Of a stretch of 8,050 nucleotides of DNA, positions 1 through 5,824 are shown one piece after another (within the stretch, counting starts at the first letter, position 1; each line of letters begins with the position of its first letter). The position numbers and the translations under genes were made by a program. Source of the DNA: an uncultured bacterium (GTDB taxonomy: Bacteria > UBP6 > UBA1177 > JAKLFG01); contig CALITV010000151.1 in the NCBI GenBank assembly GCA_938048925.1, forward strand, positions 1 to 8,050, written 5' to 3'. The notes under the pieces are model-generated. The model was not told the origin of the DNA. It searched no databases and was given only the letters and a program-made list of their open reading frames with translations.

Positions 1-860
1 TAGATGGTGAAATACCGCTGGTTTTCTTTGAGCACGAGGGCGATGAGTTCGGGGGGCAAGTTCCGGTGCTCTTGAGGAATGGAGCCTACGATGGCAACCG
101 GCCACTCGGTCATATCAGTTACTTCGTCGAGGAGTTCCTCGTCGAGAATGTCGCTCCCGCCGAGTTCACGGGCGATGCGGCGCACCTCGGCGGCGATGAC
201 GGTGCGGCGTTCCTGCCGGTCGGCGCGGACAAAAGCCTTTTCGAGAGCACAACGATAGGTTTCGGAGGTCACCGGCACCGCCGCGGGAGCAAGGAAGCGG
301 TGGCCGAAGGAGGTCTGCGCGGAGGGTATGCGGTGGAAGGAATGCGCGACCGGCTTTCCATTGATGAGGAGGAGTATCCACCGGAGCGGACGAGCGAAGA
401 GGAGATCTTTGTCACCCCACCGCATCGTCTTGGGGAAGGGTATCGCCGCGAGCGTTTCTTCGATGATCGGAACGACAATCTCCTCGAGCGACTTTCCCGG
501 TTCGTTCCGCCATGCGGTCATAACCTCTCCTTTGCCCTCGGGAGAGGGCTCGAAGAAATAGTCGGTGACCCCGTATTTCTTGAGGAACGCCTCTCCCGCC
601 TTCGTAAGCGAACCATCGGCGGCGAGTGCCACCTTCTTGGGCGCTCCCTGTACTTTTTCGCGCAGATCGGGTTGTCGCTCGGGAAGACCGCCAATGGCTA
701 TCGCGATGCGGCGGCAGGTGCTGAAGAGCGCTATCTCCTGCGGAGGGATACGCGCCGCAATACACTGTTCTCGGAGCCGATCTCGCAGAAATTCGGCCGC
801 CGGCACGATGAAGGAAGGCGGAAATTCTTCAAAGCCGATTTCGAAGAGCACTTGTGTCAT
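1..860 (-). CDS. glyS: Glycyl-tRNA synthetase beta subunit, C-terminus cut off by the window edge
   Basis: This encodes the N-terminal 286 residues of the beta subunit of alpha2beta2 glycyl-tRNA synthetase, a cytoplasmic enzyme that charges tRNA(Gly); the beta subunit is mainly the tRNA-recognition part. I translated the minus strand from the ATG at 860 and found no stop to the left edge. Family landmarks are the opening LFEIGFEEFPP, STCRRIA near residue 50, KMRW-type TMRWGD and ARPLRW around 146-160, SFGHRF near 180, and MTEWPVA then ENQRYF close to the edge. A full GlyS is roughly 680-700 residues, so more than half lies outside. The start is fixed by AGAGG at 866-870, five bases upstream, which overlaps the stop of the preceding lgt-like gene. 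That 9-bp gap points to one transcript and coupled translation. The alpha-subunit gene glyQ, usually just upstream, is not there. Confidence 0.96.
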   Translation of the reverse strand, partial: MTQVLFEIGFEEFPPSFIVPAAEFLRDRLREQCIAARIPPQEIALFSTCRRIAIAIGGLPERQPDLREKVQGAPKKVALAADGSLTKAGEAFLKKYGVTDYFFEPSPEGKGEVMTAWRNEPGKSLEEIVVPIIEETLAAIPFPKTMRWGDKDLLFARPLRWILLLINGKPVAHSFHRIPSAQTSFGHRFLAPAAVPVTSETYRCALEKAFVRADRQERRTVIAAEVRRIARELGGSDILDEELLDEVTDMTEWPVAIVGSIPQEHRNLPPELIALVLKENQRYFTI

Positions 861-865
861 ACACA

Positions 866-870
866 CCTCT
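866..870 (-). promoter_or_regulatory. Ribosome binding site of glyS overlapping the lgt-like stop codon
   Basis: Read on the minus strand, AGAGG lies 5 bases before the glyS ATG and shares a base with the TAA stop (870-872) of the upstream gene. A ribosome ending the lgt-like gene sits on the glyS initiation site, so translational coupling is likely. The spacing also selects 860 as the glyS start. Confidence 0.75.
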
Positions 871-1748
871 TATGCAGAATGGGGTTTGAGATGAGGTTTC
901 TTCCAGACGCGGATCACGATCAGTATCGTGGCAACGATTATTGCAATCCACTGGGAAGTCGAAAATATCCAGAAACTTCCTCGGTTGTCTATCCGGAGGA
1001 ACTCGATGGAGAAGCGGGCGATCGCATGAAACAGAAGCGCGTGCCACGCATAGTAGCCGACCCAGAGTCGTCGCGCCGCCGGCAGGCGGACGAGCAAAAA
1101 AATGAAGATAGAGCCGCTCGTGCAAACTTCGATGAGTTGCGTTGGAATGAGCGGCAGAGTCGAGAGATACGGAGATTCGAGAAGCCCCTGCCGGAAGAGG
1201 CCGAAGGCGGCGGCCGACCGCGGCGGGAACACGAGACCGAACGAATCGCTGATGGCGCCGTAACAGCACCCTTGCAGAAAACAGCCGACACGACCAACCG
1301 CCGACATCATATAGAAGGTAAAGACGACGATATCATAGGTGCGCACGATATTGAGCCACCGATCGCGTCCGCGGTAGAGGAACCAGCCGAGGAGCGTTCC
1401 CCCCGCAAGGCCGGTGAGTATGCCGCCGTAGAAGACCTGTCCCCCTTTCCACGGCATCAGGAACTCCTGTTTGAGGAGCGTGACCAATCCCATCGTCTTT
1501 ACCAGCGAGAGAAAGTGCTCGAGCCGTTCATCGAAGAGGATATGGAACAGTTTCGAGCCGAGTATGCCGGTGTAGAACATCCAGACCTGATTGAGGTACA
1601 TCTTGCGGAGGTCTATGGGAATGAAGCGGGTGACGAGGTAGGTGATAGGAAAAGAAAGGACGAACGGGATCCATTCGAAAACCGTGTAGGCATCCCATCC
1701 CTTGATGCCGAAGATATCCCACAGCGGCTGGAAAAATTGCGGGTTCAT
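870..1748 (-). CDS. lgt: Lgt-family protein (prolipoprotein diacylglyceryl transferase-like) with a divergent active-site signature
   Basis: This is a 292-residue polytopic inner-membrane protein with about seven hydrophobic segments. Its family, Lgt, moves diacylglycerol from phosphatidylglycerol to the lipobox cysteine of prolipoproteins. Seen in order: GGQVFYGG (102-109), GRVGCFLQGCCYG (152-164), PTQLIE (202-207), ARFSIEFLR (244-252) and STSQW (263-267). These match the order and spacing of Lgt landmarks, and length is normal. R153, R245 and E249 correspond to E. coli R143, R239 and E243. However, the positions of E. coli H103, N146 and E151 hold Y107, C156 and C161, and the N-terminal HWYGL-type motif is not recognisable. 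It therefore belongs to the GCCYG-type subgroup, and true lipoprotein modification is not assured. The ATG at 1748 has GGAG nine bases upstream and a good promoter before it. It is the first gene of an operon with glyS. Confidence 0.85.
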   Translation of the reverse strand: MNPQFFQPLWDIFGIKGWDAYTVFEWIPFVLSFPITYLVTRFIPIDLRKMYLNQVWMFYTGILGSKLFHILFDERLEHFLSLVKTMGLVTLLKQEFLMPWKGGQVFYGGILTGLAGGTLLGWFLYRGRDRWLNIVRTYDIVVFTFYMMSAVGRVGCFLQGCCYGAISDSFGLVFPPRSAAAFGLFRQGLLESPYLSTLPLIPTQLIEVCTSGSIFIFLLVRLPAARRLWVGYYAWHALLFHAIARFSIEFLRIDNRGSFWIFSTSQWIAIIVATILIVIRVWKKPHLKPHSA

Positions 1749-1772
1749 CGCGTACTGCTCCGTGCTGGGGCG

Positions 1773-1800
1773 ATGATACGGCGGGCGGCGGTTATGTCAA
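1773..1800 (-). promoter_or_regulatory. Sigma70-type promoter for the lgt-like gene and glyS
   Basis: Read on the minus strand, a perfect -35 TTGACA (1795-1800) is followed after 16 bases by TATCAT (1773-1778), five of six matches to the -10 consensus. The predicted start near 1766 leaves a leader of about 18 nt carrying the GGAG at 1758-1761. Such a short leader leaves no room for a T-box or other riboswitch. The call rests on consensus matching only. Confidence 0.65.
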
Positions 1801-1813
1801 GGAAGCCGAAAAC

Positions 1814-1841
1814 TTGCAAAGGGTCATGCGGCCGTTATCAT
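1814..1841 (+). promoter_or_regulatory. Probable sigma70-type promoter for serS and the two genes after it
   Basis: TTGCAA (1814-1819, four of six matches) is separated by 16 bases from TATCAT (1836-1841, five of six). The predicted start near 1848 gives a leader of about 25 nt containing the serS ribosome site GGAG (1864-1867). It stands back to back with the lgt-glyS promoter, the two -35 boxes being 13 bp apart. It is weaker than its divergent partner. Confidence 0.45.
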
Positions 1842-1873
1842 GGCGCTGTTTTCCTCATTGAACGGAGAAGAAG

Positions 1874-3151
1874 ATGTTCGATATCCAACTCATCATAAGG
1901 GAAAAAGAACGGGTTCTCGCCGCGATGCGCAAACGCAACTTCGCGGACATCAACCTTGTTGATAAGGCACTCGAACTCCACGAGAAGCGCCGGCGGCTCA
2001 TCACCGAGGCGGAAACACTCCGGGCCGAGCAGAACCGCCGCTCGAAAGAGATGCCGCAGGTGACGAAAAACGGCCCCCCCGAGGAAAAGAGGGCGCTGCA
2101 AGAAGAACTGAAAGTACTTGCCGAGAAAGTAAAGAGTTTCCAACCGCTGGTGCGGGCAATCGAGGAGGAACTCGCGGCGGTGCTCCTCGCCATTCCGAAT
2201 ATGCTTCCCGACGATGCGCCGGAGGGGGGAGAGGACAATGCGGTTTTCATCAAGGAGTGGGGGAAAAAGCCGGACTTCTCCTTTGCTCCCCGAGAGCATG
2301 ACGACCTTTGCATGCGCCTTTTCGATTTCGCGCGCGGTGCCACTCTCGCGGGAAGTCGCTTTGCCGTGCTCTGGGGCCCGCTCGCGACACTCGAGCGGGC
2401 GCTCATCTCGTTCATGCTCGACATCCATACCCGTGAACGCGGTTATACCGAGGTGTTGCCGCCGTTCCTCGTCAACCGTGCAACGATGACGGCCACCGGT
2501 CAACTGCCGAAGTTCGAGGAAGACCTTTTTCGGACCAATGACGACCTCTTCTTGATCCCTACCGCCGAGGTGCCCCTCACGAACCTGCACCGCGGCGAGA
2601 TTTTGAGCGAGGAGATGCTGCCACTCGCTTACTGTGCCTACACCCCCTGTTTCCGACGAGAGGCGGGGAACTATGGCAAGGACACCAAGGGTTACATTCG
2701 CCAACACCAGTTCAACAAGATAGAACTCGTCAAGTTCACCCGTCCTGAAGACTCCGAGACGGAACTCCTCAAACTGCTCGACGATGCCGAAGAAATCTTG
2801 CGACGGCTCGGGTTACCCTATCGCGTCGTGCGTCTTGCGGCCCAGGATCAGGGATTTTCCTCGGCGAAGACCTACGATATCGAGGTGTGGCTTCCCGGAC
2901 AGGGGCGTTACCGCGAAATTTCGTCGTGTAGCACCTTTACCGACTACCAAGCGCGGCGTGGCGACATCCGCTTCAAACGGAAGGGGGCGAAGGCGACTGA
3001 GTTCGTGCATACCCTCAACGGATCGGGGCTTGCCGTCGGGCGCACCCTCATCGCTATCCTCGAGAACTATCAGCGTGCCGATGGATCGGTGACGATCCCG
3101 CCGGCGCTTCGCCCCTATACCGGCGGGTGGGAGAAGATAGAGCCGACATGA
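1874..3151 (+). CDS. serS: Seryl-tRNA synthetase
   Basis: This cytoplasmic class II synthetase charges tRNA(Ser), and tRNA(Sec) where present. The 425 residues match the usual bacterial length of about 420-430. Residues 1-105 form the charged, helical N-terminal arm (two antiparallel coiled-coil helices that grip the long variable arm of tRNA(Ser)). The catalytic core follows: motif 1 region near 170-200, the TAEVPLTNLH segment (230-239) that contacts serine and ATP, motif 2 FRREAGNYGKDTKG (260-273) with RQHQF (276-280), SSCSTFTDYQARR (350-362), and motif 3 NGSGLAVGRT (382-391). It ends with the usual ALRPYTGG tail. GGAG at 1864-1867, six bases before the ATG, fixes the start. Nothing essential looks lost. 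It heads an operon, and its TGA overlaps the next gene's ATG, so the downstream membrane genes are expressed with a housekeeping gene. Confidence 0.98.
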   Translation: MFDIQLIIREKERVLAAMRKRNFADINLVDKALELHEKRRRLITEAETLRAEQNRRSKEMPQVTKNGPPEEKRALQEELKVLAEKVKSFQPLVRAIEEELAAVLLAIPNMLPDDAPEGGEDNAVFIKEWGKKPDFSFAPREHDDLCMRLFDFARGATLAGSRFAVLWGPLATLERALISFMLDIHTRERGYTEVLPPFLVNRATMTATGQLPKFEEDLFRTNDDLFLIPTAEVPLTNLHRGEILSEEMLPLAYCAYTPCFRREAGNYGKDTKGYIRQHQFNKIELVKFTRPEDSETELLKLLDDAEEILRRLGLPYRVVRLAAQDQGFSSAKTYDIEVWLPGQGRYREISSCSTFTDYQARRGDIRFKRKGAKATEFVHTLNGSGLAVGRTLIAILENYQRADGSVTIPPALRPYTGGWEKIEPT

Positions 3152-4050
3152 TGCGGATACTCCGGAATCCCCACAATCTCGCCTACCTTTTTCTCATACT
3201 CCTCGCGCTCTGGTCACTGGGTTCGTTCTTCACCTACCATATTGCCCCGCTTCCCGAACGGATGCCATCTTCGTTTATTACGATTCTCGACCGCGATCTG
3301 CGTCCCGGTGAACCGGTGTTTCTGACCGACCAGCGCTATGATGCCCTCGTGTGGAATCATCCCAACTACAATATCTTTCCCGGCGGTGGTCGCCGCGGTG
3401 ATCAAGCGGCAGGACAGGGGCGTTTCTTTCTGATAGGTTCTTCCAATCTGCCGCAGGAGTTTTCGCGTCTCAGTAAAGACTTTTCGGCAGCGGTTGTCGC
3501 ACAGGAAAACGGTCTTACCCTCTGGCATTTCGCACGTCGCGAGGGATCTCCGGTGGAGTTTCGGCTTTCCGATTCCTTCCCCGCGGGAATCACGGCGCGC
3601 TCTTCGGTGTTCCCCGAGGGGGCGCCCTTGGCGAACGGGGAGTTCACTGTGGGACACGCGGTATGGGAGAAGGTGCAGGTCAAAAGCGGCGAGTTCGGTG
3701 GGGAACGGCGCTCGGCCCTTTCGGTTCACCCGCTCGATGGTGACGACCAGTGGGTCGAACTTGCGGTTGATCCCCGCGCATGGCACGCAGACGCCCTCGC
3801 TCTCGGCTATGGCATTGCCGCTTCGGGCGACTGTAAAGGGGCATGTCCTGCGGTGCAGATAACGGTTACGCAGGGCGAGCGACATCTTTCTTTCACGAGC
3901 GCCGACAACCGGTGGCAGCGGAGCAACCTTGCCGGTTTCGAAGCGACCAAACCGCTCACCATCCGGGTGAGTGTTGCGCGCGCGGGGCGGCGTCACTTCT
4001 TTTGTGATCTCTTTTTCGAGGTATCGCCGGAAGCGGAGGCAAGGCCATGA
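3148..4050 (+). CDS. Membrane-anchored extracytoplasmic protein of unknown function, partner of the glycosyltransferase
   Basis: I do not recognise a named family. The 300 residues have one hydrophobic segment near the N-terminus (about 11-29) preceded by Arg and Asn, so the protein is probably an N-in anchor with about 265 residues outside the inner membrane. Two parts can be told apart. Residues 36-130 (LDRDLRPGEPVFLTDQRY, then FFLIGSSNLP, ending in LTLWHF) resemble in layout the soluble tail of GT39-type glycosyltransferases. Residues 140-292 are beta-rich and look like a jelly-roll, with an SVHP segment, a CKGAC pair (C229, C233) and a third cysteine, C286. Both resemblances are inference. 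The ATG at 3148 overlaps the serS stop as ATGA. The nearest purine-rich site (3129-3133) is 14 bases away, so re-initiation from serS is the likely route; a second in-frame ATG follows at 3151. The glycosyltransferase starts at its stop. Confidence 0.85.
   Translation: MMRILRNPHNLAYLFLILLALWSLGSFFTYHIAPLPERMPSSFITILDRDLRPGEPVFLTDQRYDALVWNHPNYNIFPGGGRRGDQAAGQGRFFLIGSSNLPQEFSRLSKDFSAAVVAQENGLTLWHFARREGSPVEFRLSDSFPAGITARSSVFPEGAPLANGEFTVGHAVWEKVQVKSGEFGGERRSALSVHPLDGDDQWVELAVDPRAWHADALALGYGIAASGDCKGACPAVQITVTQGERHLSFTSADNRWQRSNLAGFEATKPLTIRVSVARAGRRHFFCDLFFEVSPEAEARP
4035..4039 (+). promoter_or_regulatory. Ribosome binding site of the glycosyltransferase inside the upstream gene
   Basis: A full GGAGG lies seven bases before the ATG at 4047, within the last codons of the preceding gene. 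It confirms this start and the 4-bp ATGA overlap, and suggests the glycosyltransferase can recruit ribosomes itself, unlike the gene before it. Confidence 0.8.
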
Positions 4051-5717
4051 GCCGTGGTGCTGTGCGCAGTTTCGTCGCCGCGCTGACCCCGTGGTTGCTT
4101 GCCGGGTTCTATCTGTTCCTTCTCGTATATCAGGCCGAACGGGTCGCGATAACCGACGACGCGCGTTTTTACATGGATGCAGCGCAAAGTTACGCGAACT
4201 ACCTCGAGAAGGGATGGGCCGGCTTAAAATATTTCGACAAGCGTTTCATAGATACCTACTGGCACAACAATCACGAACACCCCTCGTTTGCAAAACTGCT
4301 CATGGCGACCGGGTATCTCGTCCATAAAAAGTTCGGTGTCCTGCGCGAGACGGTTTCCTATCGTATCGGGATCAGCGTGCTTGCGGCAGTGACGCTTCTG
4401 TTTATCTTCAGTTTTGTGCGGCGCGCCTTCTCGTTCCGTGCGGCGATATTCGCCTCTCTCTTCTTTATCTTTCTGCCGCGCACCTTCTTCCATGCCCGGG
4501 TTGCTACGCTCGATTTTACCGTCGGTGCGACCTGTTTCATCTTCGGGTACTGCTACTGGCGCGGTCTCACCTCGCGTTTCTGGGCGTGGATGACCGGTAT
4601 TGCTTTCGGATTGGCGCTTGCCTCGAAACTCAACGCTCCTTTCATGGTCTTACCGGTGCTCATTCACTACCTGTTCGTGAAGCGTCATGAAATATGGCGC
4701 CGCCCGATTCGCACGATATTCGCTCCCCAGTTCATCTCGATGCTCCTTTTTTCGCTTCCGCTCTTCTTCGCGCTCTGGCCGTGGCTGTGGCACGACACAC
4801 TTGCCCGCTTCAAGGAGTATGTTGCCTTTCATGTCAACCACTACGGCATCAGCATGTACTATCTGCGCGATATCTATTCAACACCGCGTCCGCCGTGGTC
4901 GGCTCCGTTCGTGATGGCGCTCGTGACGACCCCGCTCCTCACGGTCGTGTGCGCCGCGTTCGGCCTGATATTCTACCGGTGGCGGCACGGAGGACAGGAG
5001 ACCGCACCAATGCTGTTCGTTGTCCTCGCTGCCTTCGTCGCCATTGGTACGGTCATGTTTTTACCGGCCCCATTCTACAGCGGCGTAAAACTCTTCCAGC
5101 CCTTTTTCCCGTTTCTTGCCATCATGGCGGGAGTGGGTCTCTGGCAGGTGTTCGAGCGGGCGACGATGCTGCCGGCGCGCCTCCGTTATGGCTCGTTCTT
5201 CGTCGTCTATCTTCCTGCGGTCGTTTCGCTGATTGACTTGCGGCACGATCACCTTTCCTACTACAGCGAGATTATCGGTGGTACCAAAGGAGCAGCGAAG
5301 TACGGCTTCGAAACACACTACTACGACCTTTTCTACTATGACCTCGCCCAGTTCTTCAACCGCGAACTCACCACCTACACGACTGTTGCCTTCGACCCGA
5401 ACGGTAAAGAGTATCCCTTTACCTCCAACTATCTCAAGAGGGCGAAGGTGCTCACCCCGAAGTTCGCCTACACCGATGACAAGAACGCCTCCTACTATGT
5501 GCTGACTCATGAGTATCGCTGGCGCGAATACCCCGATCTGCTCCGCAAACACAAGTGGCGTCGTCCCGTCTATGTTCTCCGGCGGCAAGGGGTGCCGCTC
5601 GCGACGGTGTACCGGCGGGAACAGGAGTCTTCTTCCGAAACGAGCGTTCGTCCGTTCCTCCCCATACGGACCATCCGCCTGCCTGATAAGATTTCTCCGA
5701 CATCACGAGATCCCTGA
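4047..5717 (+). CDS. GT-C fold glycosyltransferase, PMT/ArnT-like (GT39 type)
   Basis: This 556-residue integral membrane protein is of the class that transfers a sugar from a polyprenyl-phosphate donor to a protein or lipid on the outer face of the inner membrane. About ten hydrophobic segments run from residue 12 to 397. The first outer loop has the acidic pair in ITDDARFYMDAAQSY (35-49; D37, D38) and HEHPSFAKLL (76-85), the EHP motif of the family. Then come SKLNAPF (193-199), FALWPWLWHD (241-250) and SGVKLFQPFFPFLAIMAG (345-362), all typical of this superfamily. The soluble tail of about 160 residues opens with GGTKGAAKYGFETHYYD (411-427), a form of the GA..GFETTYW hallmark. Neither donor nor acceptor can be told. 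The start has GGAGG seven bases upstream and overlaps the previous stop as ATGA. With its anchored neighbour it probably forms one functional unit; pathway genes such as a flippase or donor synthase are absent from the window. Confidence 0.9.
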   Translation: MSRGAVRSFVAALTPWLLAGFYLFLLVYQAERVAITDDARFYMDAAQSYANYLEKGWAGLKYFDKRFIDTYWHNNHEHPSFAKLLMATGYLVHKKFGVLRETVSYRIGISVLAAVTLLFIFSFVRRAFSFRAAIFASLFFIFLPRTFFHARVATLDFTVGATCFIFGYCYWRGLTSRFWAWMTGIAFGLALASKLNAPFMVLPVLIHYLFVKRHEIWRRPIRTIFAPQFISMLLFSLPLFFALWPWLWHDTLARFKEYVAFHVNHYGISMYYLRDIYSTPRPPWSAPFVMALVTTPLLTVVCAAFGLIFYRWRHGGQETAPMLFVVLAAFVAIGTVMFLPAPFYSGVKLFQPFFPFLAIMAGVGLWQVFERATMLPARLRYGSFFVVYLPAVVSLIDLRHDHLSYYSEIIGGTKGAAKYGFETHYYDLFYYDLAQFFNRELTTYTTVAFDPNGKEYPFTSNYLKRAKVLTPKFAYTDDKNASYYVLTHEYRWREYPDLLRKHKWRRPVYVLRRQGVPLATVYRREQESSSETSVRPFLPIRTIRLPDKISPTSRDP

Positions 5718-5758
5718 AGAGGGCGTGCGAATCCGCACCAATAGGTGTCCGAGAATCC

Positions 5759-5787
5759 TTGATTTATATTCGTTTTTGCCGTTTAGT
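5759..5787 (+). promoter_or_regulatory. Possible promoter of the outer-membrane protein gene
   Basis: An AT-rich patch in the 107-bp gap after the glycosyltransferase contains TTGATT (5759-5764), a 17-base spacer and TTTAGT (5782-5787), each four of six matches. TATATT at 5765-5770 is a better -10 by itself but lacks a -35. No clear terminator for the serS operon is seen in this gap, so read-through remains possible. Confidence 0.3.
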
Positions 5788-5814
5788 GATCTCCAACGCC
5801 TGTGATCTTTTGAG

Positions 5815-5820
5815 GGAGGT
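5815..5820 (+). promoter_or_regulatory. Ribosome binding site deciding the start of the outer-membrane protein
   Basis: GGAGGT ends four bases before the ATG at 5825. It rules out the longer in-frame reading that begins at TTG 5759, and it puts a clean signal peptide (Met-Lys-Lys, then a hydrophobic core) at the N-terminus. Confidence 0.85.
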
Positions 5821-5824
5821 TTCG

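Noticed and set aside
1749..1873. T-box or other leader riboswitch for the synthetase genes.
   Set aside because: The whole divergent region is 125 bp and the predicted leaders are 18-25 nt. There is no room for a T-box, and no hairpin plus T-run is seen.
66..1898. A 610-codon open frame on the plus strand, antisense to glyS and the lgt-like gene.
   Set aside because: It is in exact codon register with both minus-strand genes, so its stops could only come from TTA, CTA or TCA codons, which these genes nearly lack. The translation is charged low-complexity sequence without family motifs, whereas the minus strand has clear GlyS and Lgt motifs.
2074..2080. Run of seven C inside serS, considered as a slippage or frameshift site.
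   Set aside because: The serS frame is intact through it and all motifs downstream are in frame. It falls in the variable region of the helical arm, so no programmed shift is indicated.
1838..2707. Long antisense open frames opposite serS (1838-2707), the anchored protein (3214-3996), the glycosyltransferase (5061-5588), the barrel protein (5849-6697) and the oxidase (7214-7948).
   Set aside because: All sit in the same codon-for-codon antisense register as the real gene, so they reflect scarce TTA/CTA/TCA codons rather than overlapping genes. None has a convincing ribosome site or domain.
3127..3147. GTG at 3127 as the start of the anchored protein.
   Set aside because: It would add seven residues inside serS and has no better ribosome site. 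The ATG at 3148 overlapping the serS stop as ATGA is the standard coupled arrangement and gives a normal membrane-anchor N-terminus.
5725..5748. Two small overlapping hairpins (GTGCG/CGCAC at 5725-5738 and CACC/GGTG at 5736-5747), considered as a terminator or switch after the glycosyltransferase.
   Set aside because: Stems of four or five pairs with no directly following T-run are expected by chance in GC-rich DNA. Intrinsic termination is not supported.
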